The notes under the pieces: generated by a model
Databases searched by the model: none
What the model was told of the DNA's origin: nothing
The model's input: the letters and a program-made list of their open reading frames with translations, nothing else
Part shown: one piece after another, positions 36,271 through 43,989 of the stretch
Numbering within the stretch: position 1 is the stretch's first letter
How the letters are laid out: each line of letters begins with the position of its first letter
Program-made: the position numbers and the translations under genes
Source: Tractidigestivibacter scatoligenes
GTDB lineage: Bacteria > Actinomycetota > Coriobacteriia > Coriobacteriales > Atopobiaceae
Assembly (NCBI RefSeq): GCF_001494635.1
Contig: NZ_LOJF01000001.1
Span: 124,001 to 188,000, forward strand
Reading direction: 5' to 3'
Length of the DNA stretch: 64,000 nt

Positions 36271-36300
36271 CCTGCCTACCGCGGCGTGCGGTGGCAGGCG
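36271..36300. terminator. stem-loop downstream of the 35879 gene
   Basis: CCTGCCTACCGC pairs with GCGGTGGCAGG, with one bulged base, around a GGCGT loop. The stem is strong but no T-run follows, so termination is uncertain. Confidence 0.5.
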
Positions 36301-36361
36301 AACGGCTAACTTATGGAGTGGAGCCACCTCGCCGGCTTGCTGTGATAGAATCACGACACAT

Positions 36362-36436
36362 GCGGGCATCGCCAAGTGGTAAGGCAATGGCTTCCCAAGC
36401 CATCATCCGCGGGTTCGAATCCCGTTGCCCGCTCCA
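36362..36436 (+). tRNA. tRNA-Gly (CCC)
   Basis: 75-nt cloverleaf starting GCGGGCA and ending TGCCCGCTCCA with encoded CCA. Anticodon loop CTTCCCAA gives CCC. T-arm GGGTTCGAATCCC. Confidence 0.95.
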
Positions 36437-36445
36437 GAATACGCC

Positions 36446-36468
36446 GGGCCCCTTCGGGGGCCCTTTTT
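36446..36468 (+). terminator. terminator after tRNA-Gly
   Basis: GGGCCCC-TTCG-GGGGCCC followed by TTTTT, a compact UUCG-capped terminator. Confidence 0.93.
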
Positions 36469-36542
36469 ATGGGTACTAACCATATGACGGTAAGCGCCTT
36501 AGCATGGGCGCGCCACGCACCAAACCCGAAGGGACCATTACC

Positions 36543-37823
36543 ATGACTGCCATTCCCATGACGGACGAAGAATGCCGCCTGGCAACCGAGGCTATCTCGG
36601 AGCAGCTTGATCGTTATGCAAACCTGCTGGTAAAGAAGGGTGTCGCTCTTCACCCCGAGCAGGAGCTTGTACTGTCGGCACCCGTTGAGCGGGCTGACTT
36701 TGCGCGTAGGGTTGTCCGTGCTGCATACCGTATTGGCGCAGGCCACGTGACGGTGATTTGGCACGATGACCAAGTGACTCGCATGACGTACGAGAACGTC
36801 CCCACGTCTTGGTTCGAGACGGTTCCCTCCTGGCAGCGTGAGCAGCTTAACTCCCTTGCGGAAGCTGGTGCGGCGTTTCTGTTCCTCGAGGGGTCTGATC
36901 CGTCGTCGCTCAAGGGCATAGATCCTGCCAAGCCCGCTACTGCATCGCGTGCGCGTAACGAGCAGTGCAAGTCGTTCCGCGATGGCATGGATTTTGGGCG
37001 TAACGCCTGGTGCATAGCCGGCGTTCCCGTGAAGGCGTGGGCTCACGAGGTCTTCCCCGAGCTCTCCCCAGCCGAGGCGGTTTATCGGCTGTGGGTAGCC
37101 ATTCTCGAGACCTCGCGCGCCGAAGGCGACGACCCCGAGAGCGCCTGGGAAACGCACAATGCCTCGTTCGAGCAGACTAAGCGCATGCTCAATCGCAAGC
37201 ACTACTCGGCGCTGCGCTACGCCTCTTCCAACGGCACGGATCTTACCGTTGGTCTTACCGAGGGCCATATCTGGGAGGGCGGCGCCGGGCGGCTCCAGGA
37301 CGGCACGGTCTTCTTCCCCAACATCCCCACAGAGGAGGTCTTTACCTCACCTGACCGCATGCGCGTTGATGGCATCGTGTATTCCGCGCTGCCGCTTGTG
37401 CACAACGGCCAGACGGTTCGTGACTTCTGGTTGCGCTTCGAGGGCGGCGCTGTGGTGGACTATGGTGCCAAGGCTGGTAAGGATGTCCTGCAGCACATCC
37501 TCGAGACGGATGAGAACGCCGTGCGTCTTGGCGAGGTCGCGCTCGTCTCCAAAAACACTCCCATCCGCCAGAGCGGAATCCTTTTCTACGACACCTTGTA
37601 TGACGAGAACGCCAGCTGCCACCTTGCGTTGGGCATGGGCTTCCCCGAGTGCGTGAAGGACGGCCTCTCGATGAACAAGGAGCAGCTCATGGCTGCCGGC
37701 GTCAATCAGAGCCACACGCACGTGGACTTCATGGTGGGTTCCGACGATCTCAACATCTGGGGCGTTGCTGCCGACGGCACCGAGACCCCTGTTTTCATAA
37801 ACGGCCAGTGGCCGTGGGAGTAG
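36543..37823 (+). CDS. M29 family aminopeptidase (AmpS-like)
   Basis: Thermophilic-type metallo-aminopeptidase of 426 aa that removes N-terminal residues from peptides in the cytoplasm. Family ligands are visible: Glu in 'NIPTEEVFTSP', Glu in 'RLGEVALV', 'FYDTLYDENASCHLALG' with His, and 'HTHVDFMVGSDDLNIWG' with His and Asp. Length fits the family (about 410). I chose ATG at 36543, with GAAGGGA 8 nt upstream, over the ATG at 36504, which lacks a ribosome site. Monocistronic between two tRNA genes. Confidence 0.9.
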   Translation: MTAIPMTDEECRLATEAISEQLDRYANLLVKKGVALHPEQELVLSAPVERADFARRVVRAAYRIGAGHVTVIWHDDQVTRMTYENVPTSWFETVPSWQREQLNSLAEAGAAFLFLEGSDPSSLKGIDPAKPATASRARNEQCKSFRDGMDFGRNAWCIAGVPVKAWAHEVFPELSPAEAVYRLWVAILETSRAEGDDPESAWETHNASFEQTKRMLNRKHYSALRYASSNGTDLTVGLTEGHIWEGGAGRLQDGTVFFPNIPTEEVFTSPDRMRVDGIVYSALPLVHNGQTVRDFWLRFEGGAVVDYGAKAGKDVLQHILETDENAVRLGEVALVSKNTPIRQSGILFYDTLYDENASCHLALGMGFPECVKDGLSMNKEQLMAAGVNQSHTHVDFMVGSDDLNIWGVAADGTETPVFINGQWPWE

Positions 37824-37884
37824 GGCTAACCCAGAGCTCGCCACGTGGTAGAATTGCGCTGCTATAGTGGCTTGGCCACGGCAC

Positions 37885-37960
37885 GCGCTCTTAGCTCAGT
37901 TGGTAGAGCAGGGGACTTTTAATCCCAAGGTCGAGGGTTCGACCCCCTCAGGGCGCACCA
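37885..37960 (+). tRNA. tRNA-Lys (TTT)
   Basis: 76-nt cloverleaf with encoded CCA; anticodon loop CTTTTAA gives TTT. T-arm GGGTTCGACCC. Confidence 0.95.
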
Positions 37961-37969
37961 CGAGAAACA

Positions 37970-38004
37970 GCAGGTCACGGCCCATGTGGCTGTGGCCTGC
38001 TTTT
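37970..38004 (+). terminator. terminator after tRNA-Lys
   Basis: GCAGGTCACGGCC pairs with GGCTGTGGCCTGC (two G-U or mismatch positions), followed by TTTT. Confidence 0.8.
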
Positions 38005-38068
38005 ACATTGCTGCCATCGCACAAGCGCGACCCTTTTGTTTCAAGCAGAATTCTTTTCTCGTACGCTC

Positions 38069-38098
38069 TTGCCAGCCTGCCCCATGCGGGCCTATAGT
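38069..38098 (+). promoter_or_regulatory. argG promoter
   Basis: TTGCCA at 38069-38074 and TATAGT at 38093-38098, spaced 18 bp. It predicts a leader RNA of about 305 nt before argG that contains the Arg-rich ORF at 38162. Confidence 0.55.
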
Positions 38099-38161
38099 CG
38101 CGCATAGCAACGACAGCCGCGCGAGATATCGCGCGCCACTTTTCGAAGGGGTGACCAACGC

Positions 38162-38251
38162 ATGATTTGCACTGCACGCAGCCATGGCATGGTCTCTCTT
38201 CGACGCCAGAACCGACGAATCAGCCCCGCGATGTCGCGTGCGCTGGCATAG
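38162..38251 (+). CDS. putative Arg-rich leader peptide of argGH (29 aa)
   Basis: ATG at 38162 has GAAGGGG about 10 nt upstream. The 29-codon ORF encodes a peptide with six Arg, including the cluster LRRQNRR read as CGA CGC CAG AAC CGA CGA. CGA is a rare codon in a GC-rich genome. It ends 161 bp before argG and starts about 55 nt into the predicted transcript. This is the layout of a ribosome-mediated attenuator sensing charged tRNA-Arg. Hairpins are present downstream but I see no T-run, so the mechanism is uncertain. Translation unproven. Confidence 0.5.
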   Translation: MICTARSHGMVSLRRQNRRISPAMSRALA

Positions 38252-38412
38252 GTTCTTGTCGTCTCTCTCGTCACAGGCAGTTCTAGACAAGGCACCCAGC
38301 AGCGCCCGGCACGATCGGGGGCTCTTCGTGACGCCGCGAAACAACCACGGCGCTCGTTTGTTCGCATGTCTGCAAGGGGTATCAAGGCCCAACAACAGAA
38401 AGGTGCACCAAC

Positions 38413-39633
38413 ATGGCTGAGAAGGAAAAGGTCGTCCTCGCGTATTCCGGTGGTCTGGACACGTCCGTCATCGTGAAGTGGCTGCAGGTCGAGAAGAACA
38501 TGGACGTCATCGCCATCTGCGGCAACGTAGGCCAGGATGAGAAGGACCTCTCTTGGATCAAGCAGAAGGCCCTCGACATGGGCGCCATCGCCTCCGAGGC
38601 CGTCGACATGCGCGAGGAGTACGCCGAGACCATCGTCTCCAAGGCCATCTGGGCAAACGGCAAGTACGAGGGCATCTACCCGCTGCTCTCCGCGCTCTCT
38701 CGCCCCATCATCTCCAAGCACCTCGTGGACATCGCGCACGAGTACGGCGCCAAGTACATCGCTCACGGCTGCACCGGCAAGGGCAATGACCAGGTGCGTT
38801 TCGAGACCTCGATTCGCGCCCTTGACCCGTCGCTCGAGATTATTGCGCCCGTGCGCGAGTGGGACCTCACCACGCGTGACTCCGAGATGGAGTGGGCCAA
38901 GGCCCACGGCGTGCCCGTGCCCACCACTCACAAGAAGCCCTACTCCATCGACGACAACCTGTGGGGCCGTGCCATCGAGTGCGGCGTGCTCGAGGACACC
39001 TGGAATGAGCCGCCCGCGGACATCTGGACTATGACCAAGAACCCCGAGGACTGCCCCGCCGACCCCGAGACCGTGGTTATTGGCTTTGAGGGCGGCCTGC
39101 CCGTCTCGATCAACGGCGAGAAGATGTCGCTGCTCGACTGCATCATCAAGGCCAACGAGATCGCCGGCCGTAACGGCTTTGGCCGCATCGACATGATCGA
39201 GGACCGCGTCGTGGGCATCAAGAGCCGCGAGTGCTACGAGTGCCCCGCCGCGCTGCTGCTCATTCAGGCTCACCAGTCGCTCGAGACGCTGTGCCTTGAT
39301 GCGGAGACCCTGAAGCAGAAGGCCAAGCTCGATGTCGAGTGGGCCTCCACGGTCTACCGCGGCCTCTGGTACTCGCAGAACCGCGAGGCCATCGACGCGT
39401 ACAACGCCTACACCCAGAAGTACGTCACCGGCGAGGTGCGCATCAAGCTCTGCAAGGGTGGCCTGTTCGTCGACGGCCTGCGCTCGCCGTACAGCCTGTA
39501 CGACTACAACCTGGCCACCTACGACGAGGGCGACACCTTCGACCACACGGCCTCCAAGGGCTTCATCACCATCCACGGCCTGCAGTCCAAGACCTGGTCT
39601 CGCGTCCAGGGCCCCGGCTCCAAGCTGCAGTAG
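38413..39633 (+). CDS. argG: argininosuccinate synthase
   Basis: Cytoplasmic ligase of 406 aa joining citrulline and aspartate with ATP in arginine biosynthesis. The P-loop 'LAYSGGLDTSVIVKWL' is at residue 10, and 'AHGCTGKGNDQVRFE', 'YSIDDNLWGR' and 'GIKSRECYECPAA' are characteristic. It is followed by argH after 157 bp that include a terminator-like hairpin, so argH may be transcribed at a reduced level. A long regulatory leader precedes it. Confidence 0.97.
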   Translation: MAEKEKVVLAYSGGLDTSVIVKWLQVEKNMDVIAICGNVGQDEKDLSWIKQKALDMGAIASEAVDMREEYAETIVSKAIWANGKYEGIYPLLSALSRPIISKHLVDIAHEYGAKYIAHGCTGKGNDQVRFETSIRALDPSLEIIAPVREWDLTTRDSEMEWAKAHGVPVPTTHKKPYSIDDNLWGRAIECGVLEDTWNEPPADIWTMTKNPEDCPADPETVVIGFEGGLPVSINGEKMSLLDCIIKANEIAGRNGFGRIDMIEDRVVGIKSRECYECPAALLLIQAHQSLETLCLDAETLKQKAKLDVEWASTVYRGLWYSQNREAIDAYNAYTQKYVTGEVRIKLCKGGLFVDGLRSPYSLYDYNLATYDEGDTFDHTASKGFITIHGLQSKTWSRVQGPGSKLQ

Positions 39634-39687
39634 ATCGCTACTGGGCGGGACAGACTCGGTCCGCCCAAGAAGCACGTGGGAAGCGAT

Positions 39688-39718
39688 GCCGCCGTCGGGG
39701 TTCCCGGCGGCGGCTTTT
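39688..39718 (+). terminator. terminator-like hairpin between argG and argH
   Basis: GCCGCCGTCGGG and CCCGGCGGCGGC form a stem around GTT, followed by TTTTCT. It probably attenuates or ends argG transcription. Confidence 0.75.
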
Positions 39719-39790
39719 CTACCAGCTCGTTTGCGCGAGCTGTTGCGGTAAGCTAGCAGGCACACTGGCACGGTATCGAGAGGGGCTCGC

Positions 39791-41176
39791 ATGGCACTGT
39801 GGGGCGGTAGGTTCGAGAAGGGCGTCGATGCCTTCACGCAGGAGTTTGGCGCATCGCTCGAGGATGACAAGGCCATGGCGCAGGAGGACATCAAGGGCTC
39901 GCGCGCGCACGCCAAGATGCTGGCCAAGCAGGGCATCATCTCCAACGATGACGCCGCGGCCATCGATGCCGGACTCGAGAAGATCTCTGGCCAGATCGCG
40001 GATGGCACCTTTGCCTGGGATGTGAACGACGAGGACGTCCACATGGCCGTTGAGAAGGCCCTTACCGCAGACATCGGCACGCCCGGCGCGCGCCTGCACA
40101 CGGGGCGCTCGCGCAACGACCAGGTGGCGACCGACATCCGTCTCTACGCCAAGCGCCTCTGCGAGGAGCTCCTCGAGGGCAACGTCGAGCTGCGCCGCAC
40201 CCTCTTGAGCGTTGCCGAGAAGAACCTGGGCGTGGTGATGCCGGGCTATACGCACCTGCAGCACGCGCAGCCGGTGCTCTTCTCGCACCACATGCTGGCG
40301 TACTTCTGGATGTTCTCGCGCGACTACACGCGCCTTGTCGCCGCTCGTACTGCTGCTGACGCCAACCCGCTGGGCTCGGCGGCGCTCGCCGGCACCACCT
40401 ATCCGCTCGACCGCGACTACACCACCCAGCTTTTGGGCTTTGATCACGCGATTTCCAACTCGATGGACGCCGTCTCGGACCGCGACTACCTACTCGACCT
40501 CGACTACGCCTGCGCCGTAAGCATGATGCACCTCTCGCGCCTGTGCGAGGAGATTGTCCTGTGGAGCAGCACGGAGTTTGGCTTCATCACGCTCTCGGAC
40601 AGCTACTCTACCGGCTCGTCCATCATGCCACAGAAGAAGAACCCAGACTTTGCCGAGCTCACGCGCGGCAAGACCGGTCGCGTCTACGGTGACCTCATGG
40701 CGCTGCTCACCACCATGAAGTCGCTCCCGCTTGCCTACAACAAGGACCTCCAGGAGTGCAAGGAGGGCCCGGCAGATGCGGCCAAGACTCTGCTCGACTG
40801 CATGGCGATTGCCTCCGGGATGCTCGAGACCATGACCGTGAATGCCAAGACCATGCTCGCGCAGGCAGGCAAGGGCTTTACCGCCGCCACGGATGTTGCC
40901 GACTACCTGGCCAAGAAGGGCATGCCGTTCCGTGAGGCGCATGAGGTCGTGGGCAAGCTGGTGCTCTACTGTGAGAAGCACGGAAAGGGCCTCGAGGACC
41001 TGACGGCAGAGGAGTTCCAGGCGTCAAGCCCCCTCTTTGGGGATGACATCGCGCAGGACCTTGACCCCGCGGGCATTGCCAACGCTCGTGTGACCTATGG
41101 CGGTACGGGCGAGGCGGCGGTGCGCGTGCAGCTTGCCGAGGCCAAGGAGCGCCTAGCGGCCGACGAGGGTCGGTAA
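39791..41176 (+). CDS. argH: argininosuccinate lyase
   Basis: Fumarase/aspartase superfamily lyase of 461 aa that splits argininosuccinate into arginine and fumarate. 'LWGGRFEKGVD' at the N-terminus, 'LHTGRSRNDQVATD', 'PGYTHLQHAQPV' and the signature loop 'GSSIMPQKKNPD' are all present. It is the last gene of the argGH unit, and a GC-rich stem-loop (about 41200-41228) follows it. Confidence 0.97.
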   Translation: MALWGGRFEKGVDAFTQEFGASLEDDKAMAQEDIKGSRAHAKMLAKQGIISNDDAAAIDAGLEKISGQIADGTFAWDVNDEDVHMAVEKALTADIGTPGARLHTGRSRNDQVATDIRLYAKRLCEELLEGNVELRRTLLSVAEKNLGVVMPGYTHLQHAQPVLFSHHMLAYFWMFSRDYTRLVAARTAADANPLGSAALAGTTYPLDRDYTTQLLGFDHAISNSMDAVSDRDYLLDLDYACAVSMMHLSRLCEEIVLWSSTEFGFITLSDSYSTGSSIMPQKKNPDFAELTRGKTGRVYGDLMALLTTMKSLPLAYNKDLQECKEGPADAAKTLLDCMAIASGMLETMTVNAKTMLAQAGKGFTAATDVADYLAKKGMPFREAHEVVGKLVLYCEKHGKGLEDLTAEEFQASSPLFGDDIAQDLDPAGIANARVTYGGTGEAAVRVQLAEAKERLAADEGR

Positions 41177-41240
41177 GGCAGTCTAAAACTGGCAAAAGCG
41201 GGGCGAGCGCGCACGAGCGTGCCCGCCCCGGTGCTATGTC

Positions 41241-41267
41241 TGCATAAAAACGCGCTATCGGACGGGA
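41241..41267 (+). repeat. ACGCGCTATCGGACGG repeat, copy a
   Basis: First of two direct 27-bp copies (CTGCATAAAAACGCGC... core ...TATCGGACGGG) spaced exactly 40 bp from copy b. Inverted copies c and d lie beyond an AT-rich centre. Confidence 0.85.
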
Positions 41268-41280
41268 TTTCGTGGCCAGC

Positions 41281-41307
41281 TGCATAAAAACGCGCTATCG
41301 GACGGGT
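41281..41307 (+). repeat. ACGCGCTATCGGACGG repeat, copy b
   Basis: Identical to copy a over 27 bp, 40 bp downstream in the same orientation. Confidence 0.85.
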
Positions 41308-41425
41308 CTCTCAGAGACCAGCAATCAATCATGAAACTAATTATCCATGAATATGAAAATATCTATAAAAATATTCAGTACCTTACATACTTAGTTGCAA
41401 GATTGATACCGCAAGCTCAAAGGCA

Positions 41426-41450
41426 CCGTCCGATAGCGCGTTTTTATGCG
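41426..41450 (-). repeat. ACGCGCTATCGGACGG repeat, copy c
   Basis: Inverted copy; the minus strand matches copies a and b over about 24 bp. Between b and c is an AT-rich 118-bp segment with no gene. Confidence 0.85.
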
Positions 41451-41465
41451 CCAAAGCTAGAATGT

Positions 41466-41490
41466 CCGTCCGATAGAGCGTTTTTATGCA
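41466..41490 (-). repeat. ACGCGCTATCGGACGG repeat, copy d
   Basis: Inverted copy with one substitution in the core, again exactly 40 bp from copy c. Confidence 0.82.
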
Positions 41491-41582
41491 CCAAGAGCCC
41501 GTGTGAGCAGTTCCTTGCCGCAAAGAAAGGCCCGGGAGGCAATCGTGACGCCTCCGGGCCTCCGCACCAGTTCCTAGAGCGG

Positions 41583-42691
41583 CTAGATTACGCCGTACTC
41601 CTTGAGCAGCTTCTCGATGTCCGTGCTCTTGACCTTGCGGAGCGCGGTCTCAAGCGCCTTCCGTTCGATGAGCGGCAGCTTCATATCAGTGACCTTACGG
41701 CCGTCCTGCAGTTTGGTTGTAGCGTCAAGCAGGCAACGCACATCGTAGACGGAGCTCCAGACCTCGGGGGCGCCACGATCCACATTGCACAGCGTGTAGA
41801 CGGCCTCCATGCCGGTGCGCATGGAGTACTCGGTGGTGAAGATGGTGTCGCGCGCGACCTCGCAAATTGCCCGATAAAAGCAAAGTTGACGGCGCCCTCG
41901 GGAACCACCTTAGGCCTGTCCGTGTCGTTCCTGGGCATGAAGAAGGCCGTGATGTAGGGCATGTAGCAGGTGGTGGTGTTGGCATGTTCCTGTGCCAGCG
42001 ACACGATACGGTCCTCGGGGATGCCAGCGTGGTACAGCCACTCCTCGCAGACCTCTGCGCCGGTGCACTCGCGCATGGGCTTCTTGACAAAGCCGCCCTC
42101 GCGGTCGGTGAAGAGCGCGTACACCCACACAAGTACGTGGCCCTTGGGTTGGGTCTTGAACTGTGGCTGGCGGTTGATGGTCCAGCTGAGCAGCTACTTC
42201 GAGTCGCGCGCGGTCACGATGCCGCCCGTTACCACGCGGCCGGAGAGCGGGTCTCGGCGGCAGACGTGCTGAATCGCCGAGAGAATCTCGGGGTCATCGG
42301 TATCGACGGTGGCGCTCATCCAGTTGGACTGCTCGGGGTCACTGCAGAACACATCGGGATGGCCAAACGAACCGTCAGGCGCCTGCGCGGCAATCCGACG
42401 CCACATGTCCCAGCCGCCACCAGGACGAATCTCGGGGTCGACCTTGGCCACGGTGTTCTGCGAGCCCCACGTGGCATTCTCGACGCAACCGCCGTCGGTG
42501 ATGTAGACCTGGTCGTTCTCGGTGAGGGGAATGCGCTTCTCGGCGCCGTCACTCTCAACCACAATGGCCCGCGCGACCTTTTTGGCCGCCTCGGTGGCGA
42601 GCATGGTCACCGTGATCTTGTCGAGGGGGTGGCAACGGATGAGCCGCTTGAGAGCAAGTGCGAGCTCCATTTTGGCATCTTTACGTTGCAT
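41583..42691 (-). pseudogene. chimeric pseudogene: TetR N-terminus joined to truncated oleate hydratase
   Basis: The first ~30 codons (from 42691) look like a TetR-type helix-turn-helix start ('MELALALKRLIRCHPLDKIT'). They run in frame into the C-terminal half of an oleate hydratase (MCRA family): 'RPGGGWDMWRRIAAQ', 'FGHPDVFCSDPEQSNWMSAT', 'RRDPLSGRVVTGGIV', then after damage 'PMRECTGAEVCEEWLYHAG', 'PEGAVNFAFIGQFA' and 'TGMEAVYTLCNVDRGAPEVW'. Two lesions are visible. An in-frame TAG at about 42194-42196 replaces the Trp of the expected 'WLLSWT', and a one-base deletion near 41861-41866 shifts frame after IGQFA. The FAD-binding N-terminal half is missing. An internal deletion followed by decay explains this; it is not an active enzyme. 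Confidence 0.85.
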
Positions 42692-42833
42692 GCACAGCGC
42701 CTCTCTACACTGGTGACCTGCGAAAACAGAAACATGCCTGTTCTATACCCAACGGCAACCGGCGGCAAGGCGGCTAAGCTTGGGCCGACTTGCCTCAAGG
42801 AGGCGCCGCTGGGGCGACTCCCAAGGTCTTCGG

Positions 42834-42861
42834 TTAACATTGGTCCGCAGTGATGTAGTAT
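42834..42861 (+). promoter_or_regulatory. promoter of the 42912 membrane protein gene
   Basis: TTAACA at 42834-42839 and TAGTAT at 42856-42861, spaced 16 bp. The LexA-like palindrome at 42868-42879 lies at the expected start point. Confidence 0.55.
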
Positions 42862-42867
42862 GAAGTA

Positions 42868-42879
42868 GAACACACGTTC
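42868..42879. promoter_or_regulatory. LexA (SOS) box-like operator
   Basis: GAACACACGTTC fits GAAC-N4-GTTC and extends to AGAACACACGTTCT. It sits 6 bp downstream of the -10 box and 32 bp before the gene start, a standard position for repression. Confidence 0.5.
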
Positions 42880-42911
42880 TGTTTTCTCTATCCCTGTAGA
42901 TGGGAGAGCAT

Positions 42912-43937
42912 ATGGAAAAGAGCAACCTTAGCGAGGCCTTGCAGAGAGTCGTGCCCGCTGTGGAGCAGGGTGATTCCACAGGGCCGGACTACCAGCTGCC
43001 CACGCCCCCAAAGAGGTGGCCGTTCGATTTGGCAACCCCCGCAACGGTGGTAGCGACGGTAATCTTGGTAGCGCTCCTTCTCATCTGCGAGTTTCCACTT
43101 GGGACATACTACTCTTCGACTGAAGCCTATACCGGGGTAAACGAGACGCTCGACAAGCAGAAGACCGGTGCCTTGGGACTTGTTGCAACTGCCACAACAG
43201 CATCTGTGGCGGTGTCTGCCATCCCGGATGACGTGGGTACCCCCATAGCCAACCAGCTAGCAGACCTCTCGGGCAAGCTATCGGTTGTTCTTGCCATCAT
43301 CTATCTAGAGAAGTTTCTCCTTACCACCTTTGGCATGGTGGGGTTTAGGTTCTTGGTTCCTATAGGGATTTGCTTTGCACTTGGTTGGCTATGGACGTAT
43401 AGGGATTGGGGCCCGCGGCAAGTTCTGTTTACGTGGGCGGCCAAACTCGTGGTGGTTGGTATTGCGCTGGTAACGCTTGTGCCGGTGAGTGCCACACTCA
43501 CCAATACCATCGACGAGCAATACAAGACGTCTCTCGCGGCGGAAGAGGCCGCCCAAAAGGCAGATGAGACAAGTGCAACTGTCTATGAGGAGAACAGCAA
43601 TCAGGATACCGAGCAGGATCAGAACATTCTCGAGATGCTTGGGTCTGCAATAACGAGTGGAATCGACGCGCTTGCTTCTGGCGCTGCAGACGCTGCAAAC
43701 GCCGTGGGCGAGCAACTCAACAAGTTAATTGACACGGTGGCTGCAACCATTGTGACATCCTGTCTGGTGCCCCTTGCTGTGCTTCTTCTCTATTTCTGGG
43801 TCATCAAGCTCTTCACCGGCGCAGACCTTACGGGCTACGTATCTAGGGCGCAAGATGCGGCAAGCTCATCTGTTCGGCGTGCGGGTTCCGTTACACGCGC
43901 TGCTGCCAAGCAGCACCGTGCCTCCACATCCAAATAG
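42912..43937 (+). CDS. membrane protein of unknown function, possibly SOS-regulated
   Basis: 341-aa integral membrane protein not matching a family I recognise. Hydrophobic segments lie at about 48-66, 125-150, 155-165, 178-200 and 278-302. Two soluble loops are present: residues 70-115, and a longer acidic segment at 200-275 rich in Ala, Glu, Asp and Asn. The C-terminal tail is basic with Ser, Arg and Ala. ATG at 42912 has GGGAGAG upstream; an ATG 12 nt earlier overlaps that site. The LexA-like box in the promoter suggests DNA-damage induction. Function unknown. Confidence 0.7.
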   Translation: MEKSNLSEALQRVVPAVEQGDSTGPDYQLPTPPKRWPFDLATPATVVATVILVALLLICEFPLGTYYSSTEAYTGVNETLDKQKTGALGLVATATTASVAVSAIPDDVGTPIANQLADLSGKLSVVLAIIYLEKFLLTTFGMVGFRFLVPIGICFALGWLWTYRDWGPRQVLFTWAAKLVVVGIALVTLVPVSATLTNTIDEQYKTSLAAEEAAQKADETSATVYEENSNQDTEQDQNILEMLGSAITSGIDALASGAADAANAVGEQLNKLIDTVAATIVTSCLVPLAVLLLYFWVIKLFTGADLTGYVSRAQDAASSSVRRAGSVTRAAAKQHRASTSK

Positions 43938-43989
43938 ACTGCCGCGGTAGAATCAAGGCATCAAAGACCTCGCTGCGAAAGGAACGCAG

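Noticed and set aside
38092-40137. A 681-codon open frame on the minus strand over argG-argH
   Set aside because: argG and argH are unmistakable on the other strand; this frame has no recognisable domain.
41241-41490. CRISPR array reading of the 40-bp-period repeats
   Set aside because: Only four copies in two opposite orientations with 13-bp spacers, and no cas genes; not a CRISPR layout.
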